Below are positions 1 through 6,391 of a stretch of DNA of 13,999 bases, piece by piece. The notes beneath the pieces were generated by a model. That model was not told where the DNA came from. It saw nothing but the letters and a program-made list of their open reading frames with translations, and made no database searches. The translations under genes and the position numbers were made by a program. How positions within the stretch are numbered: position 1 is the first letter of the stretch; each line of letters opens with the position of its first letter. Where the stretch lies: NCBI GenBank assembly GCA_002431845.1, contig DJEH01000059.1:8055-22053 (forward strand). Direction: 5' to 3'. The stretch is from Prevotellaceae bacterium UBA5903 (GTDB lineage: Bacteria; Bacteroidota; Bacteroidia; Bacteroidales; Bacteroidaceae).

Positions 1-41
1 GAAGGGAGAGGGGGAATGTAAATGCTGCGAATGTAAATATA

Positions 42-86
42 GATAGGGGCAAGCCCCTATCCTATGTTATATCGTCCCTTCGGGAC
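42..86. repeat. Two adjacent small GC-rich hairpins
   Basis: Two inverted repeats sit 12 bases apart. The first has perfect 9-base arms at 42-50 and 53-61. The second has 5-base arms at 74-78 and 82-86 around the loop ttc. Neither is followed by a T-run on the plus strand. They could belong to the 3' end of a transcript from outside the window or to an intergenic repeat; no function can be assigned. Confidence 0.45.
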
Positions 87-177
87 TTACCTTATAGCTC
101 AATTATTCAAACAAAAATATAATGAAATGAATGTAATGGATTACTTGCATAATCTTTTGGTAGGGGCTTACTTTTGA

Positions 178-226
178 AAAAATCCTTCCCGAAGTTCTAT
201 TTTACAGGGCTTCGGGAAGGATTTTT
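178..226. terminator. Bidirectional intrinsic terminator
   Basis: A perfect 17-bp stem (178-194 with 210-226) encloses a 15-base loop. The stem has a GC-rich core (ccttcccgaag/cttcgggaagg) and ends in A-rich and T-rich tails, so a U-tract is made in either direction. On the minus strand it lies about 290 bases after the MATE stop codon and is the first good terminator for that gene. On the plus strand it could end a transcript entering from the left. Confidence 0.75.
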
Positions 227-276
227 ATGCTCTTTTGAGTTTTACCAGACAACAATACATTCATATATGTTTATTA

Positions 277-322
277 CCCATTGGCGGAATTAAATTAGTG
301 CATACCTAATTCTGCCGATGGG
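277..322. repeat. Inverted copies of a 16-bp repeat forming a hairpin
   Basis: Positions 307-322 (taattctgccgatggg) and the reverse complement of 277-292 (taattccgccaatggg) are near-identical 16-mers in inverted orientation around a 14-base spacer. They can fold into a 16-bp stem with two G-T pairs. There is no T-run on either side, so this is not an obvious terminator. A third copy lies at 500-515. Confidence 0.6.
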
Positions 323-499
323 CTTGTTGCTGATAAAGTTTACATATTGCAGAATGGTAAATGCACCAATTTTACCAATAATTCTAGCAAACAAGCCATG
401 CGTTATCTTTGCATAGTTTTTGATAATCAAAAGCTGCTCTGTAAGTTGCTAATAATCAATGATATGTGCAACCTTTATTCATATTTCTTCAACTTAAAT

Positions 500-515
500 T
501 AATTCCGTCAATGGG
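500..515 (+). repeat. Third copy of the 16-bp repeat, beside the MATE stop codon
   Basis: The sequence taattccgtcaatggg differs by one base from the reverse complement of 277-292 and by two bases from 307-322. It ends three bases before the stop codon of the leftward MATE gene, whose complement occupies 519-521. Three copies within 240 bases are unlikely to be chance, but no function is evident. Confidence 0.55.
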
Positions 516-518
516 TGT

Positions 519-1880
519 TTATTGTTTAATGTCATTGCTCTCTTTCTTCTTCATCTCCTTAAAGGCAAGGTAAGCGATGGGGACACAAGTGCTAAAGGAG
601 CAAATATCGCTTAAAGCTTGGCACATTTCCACTCCAAGTAAACCTATAAAATGTGGAAGTATCAATACCAATGGAATAAAAAATAAACCGCTACGGGCAG
701 CAGCCACAATGTTGGCTTGTATGGGCTTGCGTATTGTTTGCATAAGCATGTTGGTCAGCCCTATGGTTGGTAGCAATACAAAGGTGAGCAGTTGCCATTT
801 TAGAGCAACAGTGCCAACTACTATAACTTCAGGGTCGTTGCGAAACATTGCCACAATCTCTTTGGCAAAACAAAAAGAAAGAACTGCACAAACGACCAAA
901 AAAATCGTGCCTACTTTAATGCAGTAAAGATAGCCTTGCTTAACTCTTTCGTACAATTTCGCTCCATAGCAAAAACCACAAAGAGGCTGAAAACCTTGTC
1001 CCAACCCAATAATAATAGCAAACATAAAGAAGCAGTAGCGCGTAACGATGCTCATGCCCGCAATGGCTGCATCGCCGTATGCACCCGCTGCAAGGTTAAG
1101 AGCCGTGGTAGAGAAGGCTGCAAGTCCTTGGCGCGATAGCGAAGGCGTTCCGCCATAAATAATTTCTTTAATGAGCGACAAACGGGGCGAAAAGTTGTGT
1201 AGGTCTATGCGTATGCCTCCGTTTTTTCGTGTCATATAAAGTAATACAAAAAAACTGCACGTTTGGCTCACTACTGTGGCCCAGGCAGCTCCGTCAATCC
1301 CCATACCGAATGCAAAAATAAAGATGGGGTCAAGCACTACGTTGAGTATGGCTCCAGTTAAAATACCCACCATTGCAAAAGCAGCGTTGCCTTGAAAACG
1401 CATTTGGTTGTTCATGGTCAGCGCCGTAGTCATAAATGGGGTGGCGAGTAGCAAAATGCCCAAGTACCTTTTGGCATAAGGCAGAATGGTAGGGGTGGCG
1501 CCTAAGGCAATAGCAAGGTCTGACAGACAAAAGTGGCCCACAATAGCAATCAGTAGTCCCATACCAAAGCTATAGCAAAATCCCGTGGCCGACATGATTC
1601 GTGCCGACTTATAATCCTTTGCTCCCAAATGGCGCGACATATAATTGCCCGATCCATGCCCAAAGAAAAAGCCAATGGCTTGTATCACCGACATAATGGC
1701 AAACACAATGCCCACAGCAGCGGTGCATTGTGTGTTTATTTTGCTCACGAAGAAAGTGTCTGCCATGTTGTAAAGGCTTGTTACCAACATGGAGATGATT
1801 GTAGGCACAGCCATTGTATGTATCACCCTATGTACAGGGGCTTGTGTAAGGAATATAAAGTTATTGCGTTTCGTATTCAT
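519..1880 (-). CDS. MATE-family multidrug/sodium efflux transporter
   Basis: This is an inner-membrane antiporter of the MATE (MatE, NorM/DinF-like) family, which uses Na+ or H+ gradients to export drugs or other organic cations. The protein (453 aa from the start used here) is hydrophobic throughout, with about 12 predicted membrane segments in two homologous halves. The N-terminal half carries the family pattern TMAVPTIISMLVTSLYNMAD, followed by the conserved loop GHGSGNYMSRHLGAKDY. The second half carries the matching QPLCGFCYGAKLYERVKQ. I chose the ATG at 1880 because the mature family begins just before FLTQAP and because a -7-like box TAATTTTG lies at 1889-1896 on this strand. An in-frame ATG at 1910 would add ten residues (METNCNFAII) and is the alternative. 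The gene is divergent from the M16 protease gene, with no partner gene or regulator beside it. The substrate cannot be inferred. Confidence 0.92.
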   Translation of the reverse strand: MNTKRNNFIFLTQAPVHRVIHTMAVPTIISMLVTSLYNMADTFFVSKINTQCTAAVGIVFAIMSVIQAIGFFFGHGSGNYMSRHLGAKDYKSARIMSATGFCYSFGMGLLIAIVGHFCLSDLAIALGATPTILPYAKRYLGILLLATPFMTTALTMNNQMRFQGNAAFAMVGILTGAILNVVLDPIFIFAFGMGIDGAAWATVVSQTCSFFVLLYMTRKNGGIRIDLHNFSPRLSLIKEIIYGGTPSLSRQGLAAFSTTALNLAAGAYGDAAIAGMSIVTRYCFFMFAIIIGLGQGFQPLCGFCYGAKLYERVKQGYLYCIKVGTIFLVVCAVLSFCFAKEIVAMFRNDPEVIVVGTVALKWQLLTFVLLPTIGLTNMLMQTIRKPIQANIVAAARSGLFFIPLVLILPHFIGLLGVEMCQALSDICSFSTCVPIAYLAFKEMKKKESNDIKQ

Positions 1881-1888
1881 AATAATTG

Positions 1889-1896
1889 CAAAATTA
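1889..1896 (-). promoter_or_regulatory. Possible -7 box for the MATE gene
   Basis: The minus strand reads TAATTTTG, matching the Bacteroidetes -7 consensus TAnnTTTG. No clear TTTG -33 element lies 19-21 bases upstream. If used, transcription would begin within a few bases of the ATG at 1880, giving an almost leaderless mRNA and ruling out the start at 1910. Motif match only. Confidence 0.35.
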
Positions 1897-1917
1897 CAAT
1901 TTGTTTCCATTGCGATA

Positions 1918-1949
1918 TTGATATACTAAATCAAAAAAGTGTAAATTTG
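1918..1949 (+). promoter_or_regulatory. Predicted promoter of the M16 protease gene
   Basis: TAAATTTG at 1942-1949 matches the Bacteroidetes -7 box TAnnTTTG. A TTG at 1918-1920 lies 21 bases upstream and could be the -33 element. The predicted start, around 1955, leaves a leader of roughly 75 bases before the ATG at 2032. It lies back to back with the possible MATE promoter. Confidence 0.5.
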
Positions 1950-2031
1950 CAAATATTAAGTAGGTATTCATCATTAATTTAGAACACCTCCTTAACATCA
2001 TGCAACACAATCTTATCAAAACACTATACTT

Positions 2032-4890
2032 ATGAATAAAATCAAACAAGTATGTCTTTTGGTATTGGCTTTTATTGCTATGCCTATGTTGGCTCAACAG
2101 CAGCAAATGCCCACTATACCAACAGATCCAGCGGTTCGTATGGGCAAGCTACCTAATGGCTTGACTTATTACATCCGCCACAACAATCTGCCTGAAAATC
2201 GTGCAAACTTCTACATTGCGCAAAAGGTAGGTTCGGTTCAAGAGGAAGAGAACCAACGTGGTTTAGCTCACTTCCTTGAGCACATGTGTTTCAATGGAAC
2301 AACGCACTTCCCAGGCGATGCACTCACCAAGTATTGCGAGCGCATAGGTGTAAAGTTTGGTCAAAACCTCAATGCTTACACCACAACCGACGAAACCGTT
2401 TACAACATTGACGATGTGCCTGTAACCGAAAATAATGTAGACTCATGCTTGCTCATCCTGCACGATTGGTCTGACTGCTTAACTCTCTCGCCTGCCGAAA
2501 TCGACAAAGAGCGTGGTGTTATCCACGAAGAATGGCGTATGCGTAGCAGTGCGTCAGGACGTATGTTTGAGCGTAATTTGGCCACACTTTATCCTGGCTC
2601 ACGTTATGGTCACCGTTACCCTATTGGCTTGATGAGCGTTGTTGATAACTTCAAACCAGCAGAGCTGCGAGCTTATTACGAAAAATGGTATCGCCCCGAC
2701 CTTCAAGGCATCGTTGTGGTAGGCGACATTGATGTAGACAAGGTTGAAGCCAAGATAAAGCAAATGTTCGCCGACATTAAAATGCCCGAGAATGCAGCCA
2801 AATACGAACACTATCCTGTGCCCGACAACGATACTCCTATCTATGTGATAGACAAGGACAAAGAGCAAGGCCAAATGGTTATTCAGCTCATGTTTAAGCA
2901 CGATGCTTTAGTGCCTTCAGAGTTTAAAAATACGGCAGCTTACTTCTCAGTAAACTACATCAAGTCGATGGCAGTTAATGCTTTCAATTCTCGTCTTAAC
3001 GAAATTAGCCAAAAGTCTGATGCTCCCTTTATATATGCAGGAGCAGACGACGACCACTATATCTTGGCCAAAACGAAGGACGCATTTACTATAGCCATAG
3101 TACCCAAACCAGGTAAGGATAAAGAGGCTGTTGAGGCGGTAATGAAGGAGGTGAAGCGCGTAGACCAATATGGCTTTACAGGCACTGAGATAAACCGTGA
3201 GAGCGAATCATTCCTTAGCTCGCTTGAAAAAATCTATAACAATCGCGACAAGCAAAAGAACGATTATTACGTTCCACAATACGTTCGCAATTTCTTAGAG
3301 AACGAGCCTATCCCCTCAATAGAGGTTGAGTACAACACATACAAAATGCTTGCCACCCAACTTGGCAAAATGCATGCAACAACAGAAATGGCCTCTGGCT
3401 TGTTTAAGGAACTTACAGCACGTACCGATACAAACTTTGTATGTTTGGCTATGTATCCCGAAAAGGAAGGCGTTACAATACCCACAGCCGACGACCTAAA
3501 ACAAGCTATTAACGCAGCTAAACAAGCTAAGGTAGAAGCTTATGTAGACAATGTAAAGAACGAACCACTCGTTCCCGTTTTGCCCAAGAAGGGTAAGATA
3601 CAAAAGGAGAGCAAAGCCGATTTTGGTTATACTTGTTGGACTTTATCTAATGGTGCACGTGTATTCTTTAAGCAAACCGACTTTGATGACTCTAACATAA
3701 CATTCAGTGCATCAAGTTTTGGTGGCAAATATGCAATCATCAAAAAGGATCCCTCAAATGCCAAACTTATGCCTATCGTTATGTCGTCTACGGGTTTAGG
3801 CAACTTTACAAGCACAGAGTTGCAAAAGAAGTTGGCAAGCAAACAAGTATCTTGCGATATTGATTTGAACAACATGTCGGAGCTATTAGAGGGTAGTTCA
3901 ACTCCTAAAGACCTTCGTACACTCTTTGAACTTATCTACTTACGCTTCCAAGCTCCATGCAACGACCCCGAAGCATTTAAGAGTACCATTAGCACCCTTC
4001 GCACATCGCTCGAAAATGCAGGCAAGCAACCTATGAAGGTATTCTCAGACTCGCTAACTGCAACACTCTATGGTCACAACCCTTACAGAGCAAGCGTTAA
4101 AATAGCCGACCTTGACAAAGCCAATTACGAAACTATCAAGAGTCTATATGCTGAACGTTACAATGCTGCGGGCGATTTCGATTTCTACTTTACGGGTGCA
4201 ATCAACGTAGACTCTTTGCGCGAATTTACTGAGCAATATATAGCTCCGCTCAAAGGCGTGAAGAAGCGCGAAGCATATAATGATTTGCATTTTGATATGG
4301 CAAATGGCGTGGTTAATAACCACTTCTTCCGTAAGATGGAGACACCACAAGCCATCATCTTCCAGGTATGGCATGGTTTGCAACCCTACTCACAAAAGCA
4401 GGCTGCTATAATCAATGCCTTAGGTTCTGTGCTTACACAACGTTACCTCAAGAGCATACGTGAGGATGCAGGTATTGCATACAGTGTGTTTGCCGATGCC
4501 AAACTTACATTTGGTGCTAAGGACGATTATACTGTTATTGTACAATGTCCTGTTAAACCCGCTAAACTCGATTCAGCCCTCTTGCTTATGAAGCAAGGAA
4601 TTGAAGACATTTCAGCTCATGGCGTTACGGCCGATGAACTCGAAAAGGTGCTTGCTTTCGAATTGAAGGATTATGCCGATAGTCAAAAGAAAAATAGCTA
4701 TTGGAACAACCTCATTTATAGCAAAACTACATGGGGCAAAGACGCACACACTGGCTACGATGCAGTGCTTAAGAGCGTAACATCAAAGGATATTCAAGAC
4801 TTTGTAAATAACGTGCTACTCAAGCAAAACAACTGCATTACAGTATCAATGCGTCCTACCGATTTCAGCGAAAAGGATGGAGCAAAGTAG
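2032..4890 (+). CDS. Secreted M16 (insulinase/pitrilysin-type) zinc metalloprotease, PqqL-like
   Basis: This is a 952-aa peptidase of the M16 family, similar in size and layout to PqqL-type proteases. Residues 1-21 form a signal peptide (basic MNKIK, hydrophobic core, cleavage probably after MLA), so it acts in the periplasm or outer envelope. The catalytic lobe begins near LPNGLTYYIRHN (40-51) and contains the inverted zinc motif HFLEH (H80, E83, H84). The third zinc ligand is probably E167 in ERGVIHEEW. A second, inactive M16-like half starts around residue 530 (TLSNGARVFF) and includes a typical M16 C-terminal segment near 709. Two lobes of this kind usually form a clamshell that degrades peptides or unfolded proteins. 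The gene stands alone, with its own promoter and a strong terminator. The substrate is unknown. No truncation is seen. Confidence 0.93.
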   Translation: MNKIKQVCLLVLAFIAMPMLAQQQQMPTIPTDPAVRMGKLPNGLTYYIRHNNLPENRANFYIAQKVGSVQEEENQRGLAHFLEHMCFNGTTHFPGDALTKYCERIGVKFGQNLNAYTTTDETVYNIDDVPVTENNVDSCLLILHDWSDCLTLSPAEIDKERGVIHEEWRMRSSASGRMFERNLATLYPGSRYGHRYPIGLMSVVDNFKPAELRAYYEKWYRPDLQGIVVVGDIDVDKVEAKIKQMFADIKMPENAAKYEHYPVPDNDTPIYVIDKDKEQGQMVIQLMFKHDALVPSEFKNTAAYFSVNYIKSMAVNAFNSRLNEISQKSDAPFIYAGADDDHYILAKTKDAFTIAIVPKPGKDKEAVEAVMKEVKRVDQYGFTGTEINRESESFLSSLEKIYNNRDKQKNDYYVPQYVRNFLENEPIPSIEVEYNTYKMLATQLGKMHATTEMASGLFKELTARTDTNFVCLAMYPEKEGVTIPTADDLKQAINAAKQAKVEAYVDNVKNEPLVPVLPKKGKIQKESKADFGYTCWTLSNGARVFFKQTDFDDSNITFSASSFGGKYAIIKKDPSNAKLMPIVMSSTGLGNFTSTELQKKLASKQVSCDIDLNNMSELLEGSSTPKDLRTLFELIYLRFQAPCNDPEAFKSTISTLRTSLENAGKQPMKVFSDSLTATLYGHNPYRASVKIADLDKANYETIKSLYAERYNAAGDFDFYFTGAINVDSLREFTEQYIAPLKGVKKREAYNDLHFDMANGVVNNHFFRKMETPQAIIFQVWHGLQPYSQKQAAIINALGSVLTQRYLKSIREDAGIAYSVFADAKLTFGAKDDYTVIVQCPVKPAKLDSALLLMKQGIEDISAHGVTADELEKVLAFELKDYADSQKKNSYWNNLIYSKTTWGKDAHTGYDAVLKSVTSKDIQDFVNNVLLKQNNCITVSMRPTDFSEKDGAK

Positions 4891-4903
4891 TAGTCCATAT
4901 CAT

Positions 4904-4918
4904 GAGTGCTAAGCACTC
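4904..4918 (+). repeat. Small hairpin after the M16 stop codon
   Basis: The arms gagtgc (4904-4909) and gcactc (4913-4918) flank a three-base loop, and flanking t/a bases add one pair. It lies between the stop codon and the main terminator and may protect the mRNA 3' end. It has no T-run of its own. Confidence 0.4.
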
Positions 4919-4954
4919 AATAATACAAATGTACTAAGCGCATCAGCGTGATAC

Positions 4955-4996
4955 AAGCAGATGGTATATCCAGTTAGATATACCATCTGCTTTTTT
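4955..4996 (+). terminator. Strong intrinsic terminator of the M16 gene
   Basis: A perfect 16-bp stem (4955-4970 with 4977-4992) closes on the six-base loop cagtta, and a T-tract continues to 4996. It lies 65 bases after the M16 stop codon on the same strand. Confidence 0.9.
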
Positions 4997-5098
4997 ATCT
5001 TTCAAGTTCAACGCACGTAAAATAAGCCCTATTTATTACCTATTTGCTATTTCTTTTGCTGTTTTTTTACGATAAAGCATAAAAAAACTTTGAATTTG

Positions 5099-5129
5099 TT
5101 TGTAGGTTACAAAAAATGTTGTACCTTTG
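5099..5129 (+). promoter_or_regulatory. Bacteroidetes-type promoter of tRNA-Asp
   Basis: TTTG at 5099-5102 and TACCTTTG at 5122-5129 match the -33 and -7 consensus of the Bacteroidetes primary sigma factor, with 19 bases between them, which is the preferred spacing. A second TTTG lies at 5095-5098. The expected start is near 5136, about 25 bases before the mature tRNA. This is the clearest promoter in the window. Confidence 0.8.
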
Positions 5130-5161
5130 CAATCGCAAATGAGAAATAAAGCTCACGCAAT

Positions 5162-5235
5162 GGTGTGTTAGTTCAGCTGGTTAGAATACATGCCTGTCAC
5201 GCATGGGGTCACGGGTTCGAGTCCCGTACACACCG
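5162..5235 (+). tRNA. tRNA-Asp (anticodon GTC)
   Basis: A 74-base cloverleaf folds completely. The acceptor stem ggtgtgt (5162-5168) pairs perfectly with acacacc (5228-5234), with discriminator G at 5235, as expected for tRNA-Asp. The D stem is gttc/gaat with one G-T pair. The anticodon stem is catgc/gcatg around the loop ctgtcac, giving anticodon GTC, which reads the Asp codons GAC and GAU. The T arm is acggg/cccgt with loop ttcgagt. CCA is not encoded. The gene has its own promoter and terminator, so it is a single-gene transcript. Confidence 0.96.
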
Positions 5236-5236
5236 C

Positions 5237-5270
5237 AAGGTTCTTAGATGAAAGTCTAAGAACCTTTTTT
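5237..5270 (+). terminator. Intrinsic terminator of tRNA-Asp
   Basis: A perfect 12-bp stem (5237-5248 with 5255-5266) with the six-base loop tgaaag is followed by a T-run. It starts two bases after the tRNA discriminator base, so the precursor has almost no 3' trailer beyond the hairpin. Confidence 0.92.
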
Positions 5271-5514
5271 GTATCAATAAGTTTAAAGGTGCTTTCATGC
5301 TATTTTCAAAAAATTAGATACTGAAAGTGTTTAAGAAGGATTTTGTTATAATAATATTTGGTCATATAAAAAATAATGCCGATTTTAGCTATCGTATTAT
5401 TATATTGATTACTTTTTACTTTGCATGTTATTGCTTATAGTGAAGAGTTGAGCTATATTTTAAAACAAAGTTTTGAAAATAACCAAGTTGTTTATTTACC
5501 TAACAAATTTAACT

Positions 5515-6288
5515 ATGAAGAAAATCTTATTATATTGTGGTATTATTGTTTTTTTGACTTTATTCATCACCTCATGTTCTGCAGAATTATACTATCAAGT
5601 TTGCCAATTGGATGCAGAAAACTCGTTGAAACACATGAATACAGATAACGAAGATAGTCCTTATGTCGGTACGAATAATGACTGTGCAGTATCCTATAAT
5701 TTTTGGGATAAGGGAGGAAATGTTGGGTTTGATATGAAAAATCTTACCGACCGGAATCTCTATGTTTATCTCCCTGAGTGCTTCGTTATATCTAACGGAA
5801 AAGCTTATGACTATTATGATAATATAAAGTTTCGTGATCCTAAAATTATATGTATTCCTCCTCGTGCAAGTAAAAGTATAGGTTGTCCCTACAAGATGAA
5901 CTTATTCGTTGATTGCAATTTTGAAATGTTTCCTAAAAAACAGTCTGATAAACTCAAGTTTTCAGAAACTACCTCTCCTTATATTATTGAGAATTGCATA
6001 ACCTATAGTTATAATTCTGATTGTAAAGAACTGAAACATTTGACGCACAAGTTTTGGGTGTCTCAGATAACGAATTATAGTTATAAATCATATATAAAGA
6101 GCGTAGATATGGTAGATTGTCTACACGGAAAGGCATTCGTAGAATCCAGTAGAAAGACTGATGTTTACATTTATACATCACCTCGCGCTTTTTATAATCT
6201 TTATCTTGATAAGGATCTTCATTTGTGGAATGTTGAGAGTGAAGTGAAAGATAAAGAAAAGTTCAATAGTGATTATTTAGAACAATAA
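5515..6288 (+). CDS. Hypothetical lipoprotein, AT-rich
   Basis: This encodes a 257-aa protein of unknown function. The ATG at 5515 is preferred over the in-frame ATG at 5473, because it puts a standard lipoprotein signal at the very N-terminus: MKK, a hydrophobic stretch, then the lipobox ITSC with lipidated Cys at residue 21. It should therefore be anchored to the inner or outer membrane. The mature part is rich in Tyr, Asn, Asp and Lys and has several further cysteines. Segments such as CAVSYNFWDKGGNVGFDMKNLTDRN and the later KFWVSQITNYSYKS resemble, from memory, small uncharacterised Bacteroidetes lipoproteins; that is not a verified match. The gene is visibly more AT-rich than its neighbours and has no recognisable promoter. 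It lies directly downstream of tRNA-Asp, which suggests, but does not show, acquisition by transfer. Confidence 0.8.
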   Translation: MKKILLYCGIIVFLTLFITSCSAELYYQVCQLDAENSLKHMNTDNEDSPYVGTNNDCAVSYNFWDKGGNVGFDMKNLTDRNLYVYLPECFVISNGKAYDYYDNIKFRDPKIICIPPRASKSIGCPYKMNLFVDCNFEMFPKKQSDKLKFSETTSPYIIENCITYSYNSDCKELKHLTHKFWVSQITNYSYKSYIKSVDMVDCLHGKAFVESSRKTDVYIYTSPRAFYNLYLDKDLHLWNVESEVKDKEKFNSDYLEQ

Positions 6289-6334
6289 CAATAGTTTTTT
6301 GCCTTTATTCTCCAATAATCACATCTCAGCAAAA

Positions 6335-6372
6335 ATGAGTAAGTACACAACGTAACTTGTGTGCTTACTCAT
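6335..6372. other. 16-bp hairpin just upstream of the helix-hairpin-helix gene
   Basis: The arms 6335-6350 (atgagtaagtacacaa) and 6357-6372 (ttgtgtgcttactcat) form a 16-bp stem with one G-T pair around the loop cgtaac. It ends 19 bases before the ATG at 6392. There is no T-run after it on the plus strand. On the minus strand it is followed by a short T-run, but no leftward gene needs ending here. It may be the 3' end of the lipoprotein mRNA or a structured leader for the next gene. Confidence 0.6.
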
Positions 6373-6391
6373 AATCTTAAATCTCAATACT

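Larger units (their letters stand above)
1..518. other. Gene-free intergenic region with hairpins and short repeats
   Basis: I see no convincing reading frame here. Visible structures are a GC-rich hairpin (gataggggc/gcccctatc, 42-61), a small hairpin (gtccc-ttc-gggac, 74-86), a 10-base direct repeat gaatgtaaat (14-23 and 29-38), a long terminator-like hairpin (178-226), a 16-bp repeat in three copies (277-292, 307-322, 500-515), and a -7-like box TATCTTTG (404-411). The region lies downstream of the leftward MATE gene. The repeats suggest intergenic repeat debris rather than a decayed gene. Confidence 0.7.

Noticed and set aside
577..1139. Two plus-strand open frames (577-927 and 936-1139) inside the MATE gene
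   Set aside because: They run antisense to a complete, family-typical MATE protein, and their products show no domain pattern.
5228..5270. Integration (att) site at the 3' end of tRNA-Asp
   Set aside because: No second copy of the tRNA 3' sequence and no integrase appear in the window. The inverted repeat after the tRNA is a standard terminator.
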